Counted from the stretch's first letter, positions 44,898 to 53,327 are shown. The stretch: 64,000 nucleotides of DNA from Anaeromyxobacter diazotrophicus (GCF_013340205.1 NZ_BJTG01000009.1:1-64000); one strand, 5' to 3'. The notes: generated from the letters alone by a model not told the origin. Translations and numbers: made by a program.

Positions 44898-46040
44898 ATG
44901 CACTACCTCGACCACAACGCCATCACCCCCATGCGCCCCGAGGCGAAGGCGGCCGTGACCGCCGCGCTCGAGGTCTTCGGCAACCCCTCCTCGGTCCACG
45001 CCCCCGGCCGCGCGGCGCGCGACCTGCTCGACCGGGCCCGCGAGCAGGTGGCGGCGGCGCTCGGCGCGCGCCCGCCGGACGTGGTCTTCACCTCCGGCGC
45101 GACCGAGTCCGCGGCGCTCGCCCTGCGCGGCGCGCTCGGCGCCGCCCCGGCCGGCCGGGACGAGCTCGTGGTCACGGCGGTCGAGCACCCCTGCGTCCTC
45201 TCGCTCGCCGAGGCGCTGCGCGCCGCCGGCCGTCCCGTGACGGTGCTGCCGGTGGACGCCCGCGGGCTCCCCGACCTCGCCGCCGCCGACCAGGCGATCG
45301 GGCCGCGCACGGCGCTCGTCTGCGCGATGGTGGCGAACAACGAGACGGGCGTCCTGCTCCCGGTGCGGGAGCTGGCCGCGCTGGCGCACGACCGCGGGGC
45401 GCTCTTCTTCACCGACGCGGTCCAGGCGGTGGGCAAGATCGAGGTCGACGTGCGCACGCTCGGCGCAGACCTGCTGGCGCTCACCGGGCAGAAATTCGGC
45501 GGCCCGCGCGGCGCCGGCGCGCTGTGGGTGAAGAGCGGGCTCAGGCTCGCGCCGCTCTTCGGCGGGACCCAGGAGCGCGGGCGGCGCGCGGGGACCGAGA
45601 ACCTGCCCGGCCTGGCCGGCCTGGGCGCGGCCCTCGAGGCCGCCGTCGCGCGCCGCGACGGCGAGCAGCGCCGCGCCGGCGCGCTCCGCGACCGGCTGGA
45701 GGCGGGGCTCCTCGCCGCGGTCCCGGGCGCGCGCGTGAACGGGGCCGGGGCGCCGCGCCTCCCGGGCACCCTCTCCGTCACCCTGCCCGGCGCCGACGCC
45801 GAGGCGCTCCTCATCGCGCTCGACCTGGAGGGCCTGTGCGCCAGCGCCGGGAGCGCCTGCCACTCCGGCTCGACGAAGCCGTCGTCGGTGCTCGCCGCGA
45901 TGGGCCTGTCGGTCGAGGAGGCGCGCGCGACCCTGCGCCTGTCCCTCGGCTGGACCAGCGACGCCGCCGACGTGGACGCCGCGCTCGAGGCCATCCCCCG
46001 CCTCGCCGCCCGGGTCCGGGCCGAGATCCACGCCGCCTAG
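44898..46040 (+). CDS. Cysteine desulfurase, NifS/IscS type
   Basis: PLP enzyme delivering sulfur from cysteine. The 380-residue product has YLDHNAITPM, VVFTSGATESAALAL, VEHPCVLS, the PLP-Lys in LTGQKFGGPRGAG, RAGTENLPG and the active Cys in LCASAGSACHSGS. The residue before the PLP-Lys is Gln instead of the usual His (normally SGHK), which is unusual. It starts 4 bases after the DHH gene. No iscU, iscR or tRNA-thiolation gene accompanies it, so whether it feeds Fe-S or tRNA modification is open. Confidence 0.9.
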   Translation: MHYLDHNAITPMRPEAKAAVTAALEVFGNPSSVHAPGRAARDLLDRAREQVAAALGARPPDVVFTSGATESAALALRGALGAAPAGRDELVVTAVEHPCVLSLAEALRAAGRPVTVLPVDARGLPDLAAADQAIGPRTALVCAMVANNETGVLLPVRELAALAHDRGALFFTDAVQAVGKIEVDVRTLGADLLALTGQKFGGPRGAGALWVKSGLRLAPLFGGTQERGRRAGTENLPGLAGLGAALEAAVARRDGEQRRAGALRDRLEAGLLAAVPGARVNGAGAPRLPGTLSVTLPGADAEALLIALDLEGLCASAGSACHSGSTKPSSVLAAMGLSVEEARATLRLSLGWTSDAADVDAALEAIPRLAARVRAEIHAA

Positions 46041-46948
46041 GGCGGCGCCGCTCGGCGCGGCACGACCCCGCGCACCAGCGCCGCGATGGCGAGCGGCGTG
46101 CCGATGGAAGGGTCGTAGAGGCTCGCCAGCGCGTCGCCGAGGGCGGCGGCGCTCTTCGGGCGATCGCCCGGGGCCGGGGCCAGCGCCTGCGCCACCAGCG
46201 CGTCGACCGCCCCCGGGACCTCGGGGCGCGAGGACGACGGGGCGCGGCGGGGCCCCGCGACGAGCTCCTGCAGCACCGCCTCCGCCTCGCTCCCGGGGAA
46301 GGCGGGCGCGCCCGTCAGGAGCTCGAACAGCACCGCGCCGAGCCCGAAGACGTCCGCCGCCGGCCCGACCGGCCCGCCGCGCAGGAGCTCGGGCGCGAGG
46401 TAGCGCACCTTGCCGAAGGCGGCGCGCTCCGCCCCCTCGCCGGCGACCCGCGCGACCCCGAAGTCGCCCAGCTTCACCTCCCCGGTGCGCGACACGAACA
46501 CGTTGGAGGGCGAGACGTCGCAGTGGACGATCCCGAGCGGCTCGCCGCGGGCGTCCCGGGCCGCGTGTGCGGCCGCGAGGGCCTCGGCCACGGCGTGCGC
46601 GACGAAGAGCGCGAAGTCCACCGGCAGCCGCAGCGCGCGGGCGTTGCACGCGGCGAGCAGGCGCGCCAGGTCGCACCCGTCCACGTACTCCATGACCAGG
46701 TAGGCCGTGCCGCCCTCGGCGCCGGCGGCGAGCACCTCGACGATGCCGGGGTGCGAGAGCCGCCGCGCCAGCTCGGCCTCGCGCGCGAAGAGCGCCAGCT
46801 GGGCGGCGTCGCGCGCCAGCGCCGGCAGGAGCCGCTTGATGGCGACGGCGCGCCCGGCGCGCGGCCCCCCCACCTCGCGCCCGAGGAACACCTCGGCCAT
46901 CCCCCCGCGGCCGATGCGCCGCTCGACCTCGTAGCCGCCGATCATCAT
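46037..46948 (-). CDS. Ser/Thr protein kinase with HCDVSPSN catalytic loop
   Basis: About 303 residues from ATG 46948, immediately before IGGYEVERRIGRGGMAEVFL (GTG 46966 and ATG 46945 are alternatives). A bare kinase domain without membrane span or extra domain: glycine loop GRGGMAEVF, VAIKRLL Lys and DFG (LGDFGVAR) are present. The catalytic loop reads IVHCDVSPSNVF, so the HRD Arg is Cys and the usual Lys two after the Asp is Ser; VSP-type loops occur in other myxobacterial kinases. The Asp and Asn remain, so activity is possible. Convergent with the desulfurase gene (4-base overlap) and divergent from 6S RNA. Confidence 0.85.
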   Translation of the reverse strand: MMIGGYEVERRIGRGGMAEVFLGREVGGPRAGRAVAIKRLLPALARDAAQLALFAREAELARRLSHPGIVEVLAAGAEGGTAYLVMEYVDGCDLARLLAACNARALRLPVDFALFVAHAVAEALAAAHAARDARGEPLGIVHCDVSPSNVFVSRTGEVKLGDFGVARVAGEGAERAAFGKVRYLAPELLRGGPVGPAADVFGLGAVLFELLTGAPAFPGSEAEAVLQELVAGPRRAPSSSRPEVPGAVDALVAQALAPAPGDRPKSAAALGDALASLYDPSIGTPLAIAALVRGVVPRRAAPP

Positions 46949-47029
46949 CGCCGTGATTCCAGCCACTTGGCGCCGGTTCCGGGGCGCGCCGGGCCCTCGG
47001 GCCGCGCCCCGCCATCCCGCCCTTCCGCC

Positions 47030-47058
47030 TTGACATCCTCGCTAGCGACCGCTACCAT
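47030..47058 (+). promoter_or_regulatory. ssrS: Consensus sigma70 promoter of the 6S RNA gene
   Basis: TTGACA at 47030-47035, a 17-base spacer and TACCAT at 47053-47058: a perfect -35 and optimal spacing. Transcription is predicted to begin near 47065. Confidence 0.8.
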
Positions 47059-47064
47059 CTACCC

Positions 47065-47310
47065 ATAATCTCGCGTGATTGCGAGAACTTAGCTCTTTGA
47101 CCGTTCTTGATCTGCCCCCTGCCGGGTTCGTGCTTCGGCTTCGCGTCGTTTGGGCCGACTTTGAAAAAAGCGGAGCGCCCGCCCACGTTCATGCGCAAGC
47201 TCCCACGTTTCGAGGGAGAAGCCTACGGATGCTGGGATCAACGGGTGCCCCACCTGTGAAATACAGGTCCAAGCAACCGAGCCACACGGCCTTCGCGGGG
47301 GGCTTTTTTT
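47065..47310 (+). ncRNA. ssrS: 6S RNA
   Basis: Regulatory RNA that mimics an open promoter and sequesters housekeeping RNA polymerase. Support: position directly before the 5-formyl-THF cyclo-ligase gene, the classic ssrS-ygfA order; a strong promoter; short blocks shared with E. coli 6S such as GGAGCGCC (47172-47179, reverse-side match to GGCGCUCC context) and GAGAAGCC (47216-47223). A small hairpin ACCTGT-gaaat-ACAGGT (47252-47268) is at the place where E. coli has one on the 3' side of the central bubble. The transcript also starts with a hairpin TCTCGC/GCGAGA (47069-47086). The 3' part has a GC-rich segment and T7 (47304-47310). The exact processed ends are uncertain. Confidence 0.85.
47278..47310 (+). 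terminator. Probable intrinsic terminator of 6S RNA overlapping the next start codon
   Basis: A GC-rich segment in which AGCC (near 47279) can pair with GGCT (near 47301), followed by seven T residues (47304-47310). The TTG start of the cyclo-ligase gene lies within this T-run, so read-through would be needed for cotranscription. Confidence 0.55.
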
Positions 47311-47893
47311 GTCCACCACCACCCTGAAGCCGAAAGGCCTGCTCCGCGAGGAGCTGGTCGCGGCGCGCCTGCGCCTCGCGCCCGAGACCCGGGCCGCGCG
47401 CTCGGCGCGCATCGCCGCCCGCGTGCTGGCCCTCGACGCGTTCGAGCGCGCCGGCACGGTCGCCCTGTACGCGGCCCTCGGCGCCGAGGTCGATCCGGCC
47501 GGCGTCGCGGCCGAGGCGGCCGCGCGCGGCAAGCGCCTCGCCTACCCCCGCTTCATCCTCGGCGAGCACGCGCTCCGGTTCGCGCGCTGCGAGCCCGGGG
47601 CGCTCGTGCCCGGCCCGCACCGGACGCTCGAACCGCCCCCCGGCGCCGAGCTGCTCGATCCCGGCGCGCTCGACCTCGTGCTCGTGCCCGGCGTGGGCTT
47701 CGACGCCGCCGGCCGCCGGCTCGGCCGCGGGCGGGGGCACTACGACGCCACGCTCGCCGCGCTCGGCCCGGCCGCGGTGAAGCTCGGGCTCGCCTTCGAG
47801 GTGCAGCTCGTCGCCGCCGTGCCGGAGGAGGCGCACGACGTCGCGCTCGACGGCGTGGTGACGGAGGCGCGGGTGCTGTGGCGGCCGCGTTGA
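47309..47893 (+). CDS. 5-formyltetrahydrofolate cyclo-ligase
   Basis: Converts 5-formyl-THF to 5,10-methenyl-THF with ATP. The 194-residue product has the N-terminal LLREELVAARLRLAPETRAA, the folate-binding TVALYAALGAEVDP, and the signature LVLVPGVGFDAAGRRLGRGRGHYD. The start is TTG 47309, inside the 6S terminator T-run; no later start keeps the conserved N-terminus, so this unusual overlap appears real. It is the ygfA/fthC partner of 6S RNA. Confidence 0.92.
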   Translation: MSTTTLKPKGLLREELVAARLRLAPETRAARSARIAARVLALDAFERAGTVALYAALGAEVDPAGVAAEAAARGKRLAYPRFILGEHALRFARCEPGALVPGPHRTLEPPPGAELLDPGALDLVLVPGVGFDAAGRRLGRGRGHYDATLAALGPAAVKLGLAFEVQLVAAVPEEAHDVALDGVVTEARVLWRPR

Positions 47894-47918
47894 CAGGGCG
47901 CGCCGACTCGGGCATCCA
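47890..47918 (+). promoter_or_regulatory. Promoter-like element before the YmdB-type gene
   Basis: TTGACA (47890-47895) overlaps the cyclo-ligase stop codon, followed by a 17-base spacer and a weak -10 CATCCA (47913-47918). The TTG start of the next gene is 9 bases further, which would make a nearly leaderless mRNA. Confidence 0.4.
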
Positions 47919-47927
47919 ACCCCCACC

Positions 47928-48719
47928 TTGAAAGTCCTCTTCCTGGGCGACGTGTTCGGCAAGCCCGGCCGGCTGGCGGTGAGTCACTTCGTCCCGAAGC
48001 TCATCGCGGCGCACGGGATCGACCTGGTGGTCGCCAACTCCGAGAACAGCGCCGGCGGCGCGGGCGTCACCCCCGAGAGCGCCGACGAGCTGCTCGCCTG
48101 CGAGGTGGATCTCCTCACCGGCGGCAACCACATCTGGTCGAAGCGCGAGCTCGTGCCGTACCTCGAGAAGCCCGGCTCGCGCCAGCTCCGGCCCGCCAAC
48201 TACCCGCCCGGCTCGCCCGGCCGCGGCCGCGCCGTCATCCAGACCCCCGACGGCCGCCGGCTGGGCGTCATCAACCTCGAGGGGCGGGTCTTCATGAAGA
48301 CGCTGGACGACCCGTTCCGCGCCGCCGAGGAGGAGCTCGCCGCGCTGAAGAAGGAGGGCGTCACGGCGGTGCTGGTGGACATGCACTGCGAGGCCACCAG
48401 CGAGAAGAACGCCATGGGGCACTTCCTCGACGGCCGCGTCTCGGCGGTGCTGGGGACCCACACGCACGTGCAGACCGCCGACGAGCGGGTGCTGCCCGGC
48501 GGGACCGCCTTCATCACCGACGTCGGGATGTGCGGGCCCTGGGACTCGGTCATCGGGGTGAAGAAGGACCTCGTGCTGCAGCGCTTCCTCACCCAGCGCC
48601 CGGTCGGCTTCGAGCCGGCGCGCCGCGAGACCTACCTGCAGGGCGCGCTGGTGGACATCGACGAGGCGAGCGGGAAGGCGCGCTCGATCGTCCGCGTCCA
48701 GGAGCGGCTGCCGGACTAG
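47928..48719 (+). CDS. TIGR00282/YmdB-family metallophosphoesterase
   Basis: A 263-residue protein from TTG 47928. Metal-binding signatures: FLGDVFGKPGR, ANSENSAGGAG, LTGGNHIWSKRE, VDMHCEATSEKNAMG and GTHTHVQTADERVLPGG, the full YmdB set. YmdB of Bacillus is a phosphodiesterase active on cyclic nucleotides and affects biofilm formation and the transcriptome; the family often lies near rny. Convergent with tyrS, 4 bases apart. No visible ribosome-binding site. Confidence 0.92.
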   Translation: MKVLFLGDVFGKPGRLAVSHFVPKLIAAHGIDLVVANSENSAGGAGVTPESADELLACEVDLLTGGNHIWSKRELVPYLEKPGSRQLRPANYPPGSPGRGRAVIQTPDGRRLGVINLEGRVFMKTLDDPFRAAEEELAALKKEGVTAVLVDMHCEATSEKNAMGHFLDGRVSAVLGTHTHVQTADERVLPGGTAFITDVGMCGPWDSVIGVKKDLVLQRFLTQRPVGFEPARRETYLQGALVDIDEASGKARSIVRVQERLPD

Positions 48720-48723
48720 CGGA

Positions 48724-49986
48724 TCACTCCGCGACGATCAGCGCGTAGCTCTTCCTGCCCTTCTGCAGGAGCAGGTACTTCCCGGCGAGCAGGTCGGCGG
48801 CCGCGAGCTTGCGGTCGGCGGCGGTCAGGACCTCGCCGTCGAGCGAGAAGCCCTTGCCCTGGATGCCCCGCCGGGCGTCGCCCTTCGACGAGGCGAGGCC
48901 GGTCTTCACGAGCGCGTCGGCCGCGGTCAGCGCCTCGAGCTCGGCGCGCGGCACCCGGGCGGCGGGGATCTCCTGCGCCAGCACCGCGAACGCCTCGGCC
49001 CCGGCGGCGCGCAGGTCGGTGCCGCCGAAGAGCAGCCGGGTCGCCTCGGCGACGCTCCGGGTGGTGTCGGCGCCGTGGATGCGCGTCGTCATCTCCTCGG
49101 CCAGCCGCCGCTGCGCGGTGCGCTTGCCGGGGTCCTTCCCGTGCTCCTCCGTGAGGGCCGCGATCTCCTCCATGGGGAAGAAGGTGAAGTAGCGGAGCCA
49201 GCGCTCGACGTCGCGGTCGTCGCTGCCCATCCAGAACTGGTAGAACTTGTAGGGCGAGGTCTTCTTCGGATCGAGGTAGACCGCTCCCTCCTCGCTCTTG
49301 CCGAACTTGGCGCCCGCGGCGGTGGTGAGGAGCGGCAGCACCAGCGCGTGCGCGGCGCCGCCCTCCTTGCGCGAGATGAGCTCGGCGCCGGCGGTGATGT
49401 TGCCCCACTGGTCGCTGCCGCCCATCTGCAGCTCGCAGCGCTCGGTCTTCCAGAGGTGCCAGAAGTCGTACGCCTGGATGAGCATGTACGTGAACTCGGT
49501 GAAGGAGATGCCCGCCTCCATCCGGTTCTTCACCGAGTCCTTCTGCAGCATGTAGTTGACGGTGAAGTGCCGGCCGGCGTCGCGCAGGAACTCCATCAGC
49601 CCGAGCGGCCGCAGCCAGTCGGCGTTGTTGCGCACCCGGGCCGCGCGCTCGCCGTCGAAGCGCAGGAAGCGCTCGAGCTGCGCCCGCTGGCAGGCGACGT
49701 TGTGGTCGATCTGCTCGACCGTGAGCACCGGCCGCTCGGCCCGCTTCCCGCTCGGATCGCCCACCATGCCGGTGCCGCCGCCCACCACGACGATGGGCGT
49801 CCCGCCGCAGCGCTGCAGCCAGGCGAGCGCCATCACCGGCACGAGGTTCCCGACGTGGAGCGAGTCGGCGGTGGGGTCGAAGCCGACGTAGCCGGTGATG
49901 GGACCCTGCGCGAGGCGCGCCTCCAGCCCGGGGGTGACGTCCTGCAGGAAGTCGCGCGCGCGGAGCTCCTCGATGAGCGTGGCCAT
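48724..49986 (-). CDS. tyrS: Tyrosine--tRNA ligase
   Basis: Charges tRNA-Tyr. The 420-residue class I synthetase has [20 protein letters not shown] (HIGH-like LHVGN), [13 protein letters not shown], the KFGKS motif ([12 protein letters not shown]) and a C-terminal S4 RNA-binding domain (about 350-415). Its size matches TyrRS of the TyrS type. It stands alone on the minus strand. Confidence 0.96.
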   Translation of the reverse strand: MATLIEELRARDFLQDVTPGLEARLAQGPITGYVGFDPTADSLHVGNLVPVMALAWLQRCGGTPIVVVGGGTGMVGDPSGKRAERPVLTVEQIDHNVACQRAQLERFLRFDGERAARVRNNADWLRPLGLMEFLRDAGRHFTVNYMLQKDSVKNRMEAGISFTEFTYMLIQAYDFWHLWKTERCELQMGGSDQWGNITAGAELISRKEGGAAHALVLPLLTTAAGAKFGKSEEGAVYLDPKKTSPYKFYQFWMGSDDRDVERWLRYFTFFPMEEIAALTEEHGKDPGKRTAQRRLAEEMTTRIHGADTTRSVAEATRLLFGGTDLRAAGAEAFAVLAQEIPAARVPRAELEALTAADALVKTGLASSKGDARRGIQGKGFSLDGEVLTAADRKLAAADLLAGKYLLLQKGRKSYALIVAE

Positions 49987-50102
49987 GGCGGGGCAGCTTA
50001 TCCGCTCCGGCCGCGGGCGACCAAGGCCAGAGCGCGCAGAAGGCGAGGCCCGGGGCCCCGACCTGCGGGACCCCGGGCCGACGCTGCCCTGGCTTCAGCC
50101 GG

Positions 50103-51827
50103 CTACTTCTGGCACTCGACCTCGACCGGGATGACGAGGTAGTTCACCGCCGGGACGCCGTTGGAGATGACCGCGGCGTCGGTGATGGTGAAGCGGAAGA
50201 AGAACGTCTCGCTGAAGTTCTTGAGGCCCACGTCCGTGAAGCACTTGAGGACGCCCAGGCCCGAGGAGTCACCCGGCGACTTCCAGCTGAACGCGCCGGT
50301 GGTGTTCGACTTGGGGCCGACGAAGGTCCCGAGGCTGATCGGGTCGAGGTCGAGGCCGATGAGCTCGATGGCGAACTCCAGCGGGACGGTGGGCGCCGGG
50401 TTGCGCGAGAGCGCGTTGATCTGGAAGCCGACCGTGTCGCCAGCGCCCACGCTGCCGGCGGTCGCGTAGGCGAGCGTGATGTCGGGGCCGAAGGCGACCG
50501 GGTTCACCTTGACGACGGTGAGGCCGATGGTGCCGGACTTCGCGCCGCCGATGAAGCCGGGGCCGCCGTTGGGATCGGCGCGGTAGTCGTCGACCGTCAG
50601 CGTCACCGTGCAGAGCTTCGAGGACTCGGTCTGGCCGAAGACGACGGCCGGGATGAAGTCGAAGCTGAGCTCGGCGTCGCGGTCGCAGTCGAGCTCGGGC
50701 ACGTTCTGGGGGAAGCTCAGCGTCGAGCCGCCGACGCTCCTGAACTCGCCGGCGCAGTCGCTCTTGAGCGTGTAGTGGAGCGCGTCGCGGTCGAAGTCGT
50801 GCACCTTGGCCCAGATGCGCGCCGGCTGCCCGGGCACCACCTGGCCGCCGTTGCTGCCGCCGCCGAGCTGCGTCTCGATGGAGAGGACGTCAGGCCAGTG
50901 GTTGAGGTCGCCGAAGAACTTCACGATGCGCTTCGCGTCGTTGGGGTCGGCGACGGTGACGTCCACGCTGAGCTTCGTGTCGCTGTGGTCGACCTCGGCC
51001 AGCGGGCCCGTCCCTTTGTGCGAGTCCTCGATGGTCAGCGAGAGGGTCGCCTTGCCCTGGAACCCGACGGTCGGGATCCACACGATGGCCGGGAGGTTGC
51101 CGCCGGCCGGCACGTCGTACCAGTGCCCGTCGAGCCCGGGCGCCCCGAAGATCTGCTCGATCACGTTGTCGTCCCAGTCGAGCTTGTAGAACGTCCCGCC
51201 CTTGCCGCCGTCGTCGAGCTTGTACTTGATGGGATCGCCGTTCGGGTCGATCGCCTTCGCGTTCAGGATGATGATGGAGTCGGTGTCGTCCATGAAGGTC
51301 GGCCGCGGGTCCTCCAGGAACTTGAAGCCCTTGAGCGTGTCGACGCTGTTGTCGGAGATCGTGAGCCCCAGGATCTGCGGCGCCTGGTTGTCGTAGGTGG
51401 TGAACTTGTCCTGCTGCTGCAGGACCAGGATGACCTGCGGGTTCGACTCGCCCTTCGTGAACTTCCGGGTGAGGTCCGCCTTGAAGGTCACGTCGCCCAC
51501 CGCGCCGCCCTGGTGCTCGGTCGCGTGCCCGCTGAACTTGCAGTCCACGTTGACCGGGACCGCCGCGAAGGTCGCCTCGAAGTACTTGGTGGTCTTGTCG
51601 GTCTCGAAGGGCCCGTTGACACCCTGCACCAGCTTGAGGTCGGTGGCCTTGTACGTCCCGCAGTCGACCGAGACGTAGAAGTCCGCGTTCGCGAGCGTGG
51701 TGATCGCGTTCGCGTTCACGCGGAGCTTGACCGAGGACGTCGCCTGGGTCTGGGATGACCCGCCACCGCACGCCGCCAGGCCAGTCGCGGCCAGCAGCCC
51801 TGCTGCCCACTTCAGATATTGCCTCAT
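50103..51827 (-). CDS. Large predicted lipoprotein with repeated beta-sandwich-like regions
   Basis: A 574-residue product with GGGGGAG before the ATG. The signal ends in the lipobox LAAC followed by GGGSSQTQ, so it is probably lipid-anchored at the cell surface or periplasm. The rest is beta-rich with alternating Asp/Gly/Thr and few helices; stretches such as AKAIDPNGDPIKYKLDDGG and AKVHDFDRDALHYTLKSDC resemble cadherin/Ig-type domains, with several Cys. Its G+C is noticeably lower than that of its neighbours. No enzymatic motif; a surface adhesive or structural role is only a guess. Confidence 0.75.
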   Translation of the reverse strand: MRQYLKWAAGLLAATGLAACGGGSSQTQATSSVKLRVNANAITTLANADFYVSVDCGTYKATDLKLVQGVNGPFETDKTTKYFEATFAAVPVNVDCKFSGHATEHQGGAVGDVTFKADLTRKFTKGESNPQVILVLQQQDKFTTYDNQAPQILGLTISDNSVDTLKGFKFLEDPRPTFMDDTDSIIILNAKAIDPNGDPIKYKLDDGGKGGTFYKLDWDDNVIEQIFGAPGLDGHWYDVPAGGNLPAIVWIPTVGFQGKATLSLTIEDSHKGTGPLAEVDHSDTKLSVDVTVADPNDAKRIVKFFGDLNHWPDVLSIETQLGGGSNGGQVVPGQPARIWAKVHDFDRDALHYTLKSDCAGEFRSVGGSTLSFPQNVPELDCDRDAELSFDFIPAVVFGQTESSKLCTVTLTVDDYRADPNGGPGFIGGAKSGTIGLTVVKVNPVAFGPDITLAYATAGSVGAGDTVGFQINALSRNPAPTVPLEFAIELIGLDLDPISLGTFVGPKSNTTGAFSWKSPGDSSGLGVLKCFTDVGLKNFSETFFFRFTITDAAVISNGVPAVNYLVIPVEVECQK

Positions 51828-52142
51828 CGCGCTCCCCCATCGCCGGGATCTCCGGCTTTGTGAACTGCACCGATCGACGACACCGCGACGAACCTAGGGG
51901 TTGCTTCACACCCAGTGGTTCACTGTGCGTCGCTCGGTGTCGATGTCGTGCATTTGGCGCTGATGTGACCGCTTCATCAACGCCCGGCGAGGGTTGCGGC
52001 GACCTGCCTTTCTTGACGATGGGTGATATCAGCGCGCGGAGATGCCGAGCGCGCGGGACACGGCGGGGGAGCGCGCGTGACCCGGATCACGAATCTGGCG
52101 CGGCGAAGCTGATCGCGATCAGGAACGGCAGCCGAGCTCGGG
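51828..52142. other. Gene-poor intergenic region of lower G+C
   Basis: A 315-base stretch between the start of the lipoprotein gene and the end of rlmE. It contains a direct repeat TTCAC-9-TTCAC near 51908-51926, presumably within the lipoprotein promoter region. I found no reading frame with recognisable sequence and no clear RNA fold. Confidence 0.5.
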
Positions 52143-52745
52143 TCAGGGTGCTCTGAAACCCCGACCCAAGAGATACACCTCGTAGCTGCTCTCGCGCGTC
52201 GCCTGCGGGCGGGCGATGTGCACGTCGTCGAAGAGCGCGGCCACCTCGCCCTTGAAGACCTGGAAGTCGCCACCCATGAACACCTTCGTCACGAAGGCGC
52301 CGCCCGGGCGCAGCGTCTCGCGCGCGATGCCGAGCGCCATCCGGCAGAGCTCGAGCGAGCGCGCCTCGTCGGTCACCTTCACGCCGATGGTCTTCGGCGC
52401 CATGTCGCTCGCCACCAGGTCGAAGAGCCCGGGGTGCAGCGCGCGGATGCGGTCGAGCGCGTCCGGCGCGAGCAGGTCGACCACCGCCGTCTTCACCCAG
52501 CGCTTGCCGAGGTTGCGGATCGGCTCCAGGTCGACGCCGATCGCCACGCCCTTCTCGCCGACCGCGTCCGCCAGCACCTGCAGGAAGCCGCCCGGGGCCG
52601 CGCCGAGGTCGAGCACCGCCTGCCCCGGGGCGAGCAGGCGGTGCCGCTTCACGATCTCGTCGATCTTGAAGGCGGAGCGCGCCCGGAGCCCCTCGGCCTT
52701 GGCCTTGCGGTAGTAAAAATCCTTCGGGTCGTAAGGCTTGGCCAT
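52143..52745 (-). CDS. rlmE: 23S rRNA (uridine-2'-O)-methyltransferase RlmE/FtsJ
   Basis: Methylates the ribose of U2552-equivalent in 23S rRNA. The 200-residue product begins AKPYDPKDFYYRKAKAEGLR after the Met and has the SAM motif LDLGAAPGGFLQVL, the catalytic K-D-K-E residues (Lys in SAFKIDEI, Asp in LVASDMAP, Lys in FVTKVFMGG, Glu near SYEVYL). It diverges from a small membrane-protein gene. Confidence 0.93.
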   Translation of the reverse strand: MAKPYDPKDFYYRKAKAEGLRARSAFKIDEIVKRHRLLAPGQAVLDLGAAPGGFLQVLADAVGEKGVAIGVDLEPIRNLGKRWVKTAVVDLLAPDALDRIRALHPGLFDLVASDMAPKTIGVKVTDEARSLELCRMALGIARETLRPGGAFVTKVFMGGDFQVFKGEVAALFDDVHIARPQATRESSYEVYLLGRGFRAP

Positions 52746-52761
52746 GGTCCTCGGGCGCCGG

Positions 52762-52790
52762 TTGTCCGGGCGCGGTCGGGGCACTATCCT
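52762..52790 (+). promoter_or_regulatory. Sigma70-like promoter for the small membrane-protein gene
   Basis: TTGTCC (52762-52767), a 17-base spacer and TATCCT (52785-52790), four of six matches in each element, 25 bases before ATG 52815. Confidence 0.5.
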
Positions 52791-52814
52791 GGCGCCGTCT
52801 TCCCCGTCAAGCGC

Positions 52815-53231
52815 ATGATCTCCGGAAAGGCGCTCCTCGTGTCGGTCCCGCTCGTCGTGGCGGGGGGGTTCCTCATGGCCGGCGCCCACCTGCGCGTCGG
52901 CGCGCTGCGCAGCGAGCTCTCGACCACCGACGCGCAGGGCCGGGCCGAGGGCGAGTCCTACCTGCGCACGCTGCAGGGCGCTCACGCGCAGCGGCAGCTC
53001 GACCTCCTCACCCACCGGCACGAGGTGGCGCTCCGGCTGGCGTCGGCGCGCCGCGACCGGCTGCTCGGGCTCGTGACGGCGCTGGGGGGCCTGCTCGCCT
53101 TCGCCATCGTCCGGGCGGTCCAGCGGGTCGGTCTGGAGATCGAGGAGGCCGGGCGCCTGCCCGCCGCGACTGGCGCGACCGGCCCGGACGCCCCGCCGGA
53201 CGAGCGCGCCGCCACCCGGAGCCGGGGCTGA
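52815..53231 (+). CDS. Small predicted membrane protein, function unknown
   Basis: A 138-residue product. One span near residues 4-22 (GKALLVSVPLVVAGGFLMAG), a charged helical middle (about 25-75, with AHAQRQLDLLTHRHEVALRL), a second span near 82-102 (LLGLVTALGGLLAFAIVRAV) and a polar Ala/Pro tail. I do not recognise the family. It diverges from rlmE and has its own promoter-like sequence. Confidence 0.55.
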   Translation: MISGKALLVSVPLVVAGGFLMAGAHLRVGALRSELSTTDAQGRAEGESYLRTLQGAHAQRQLDLLTHRHEVALRLASARRDRLLGLVTALGGLLAFAIVRAVQRVGLEIEEAGRLPAATGATGPDAPPDERAATRSRG

Positions 53232-53327
53232 GCGCATCGCGGCGCCTCGCCCGCGCTGCGGGAAGATCGCCGCCCCGTCCCTGTGTTTCAAGGAAAGCAC
53301 GCGCCGGCAGGCCCGGCCCGGCCCGCC

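Noticed and set aside
47079-47327. Short frames across the 6S RNA gene
   Set aside because: They have no ribosome-binding site and no familiar sequence. The RNA evidence (promoter, folding, neighbour gene) explains the region better.
51828-52142. Sigma54 (-24/-12) promoter or small RNA in the low-GC gap
   Set aside because: No TGGCAC-N5-TTGC-type spacing on either strand, and no terminator-like stem with a T-run.
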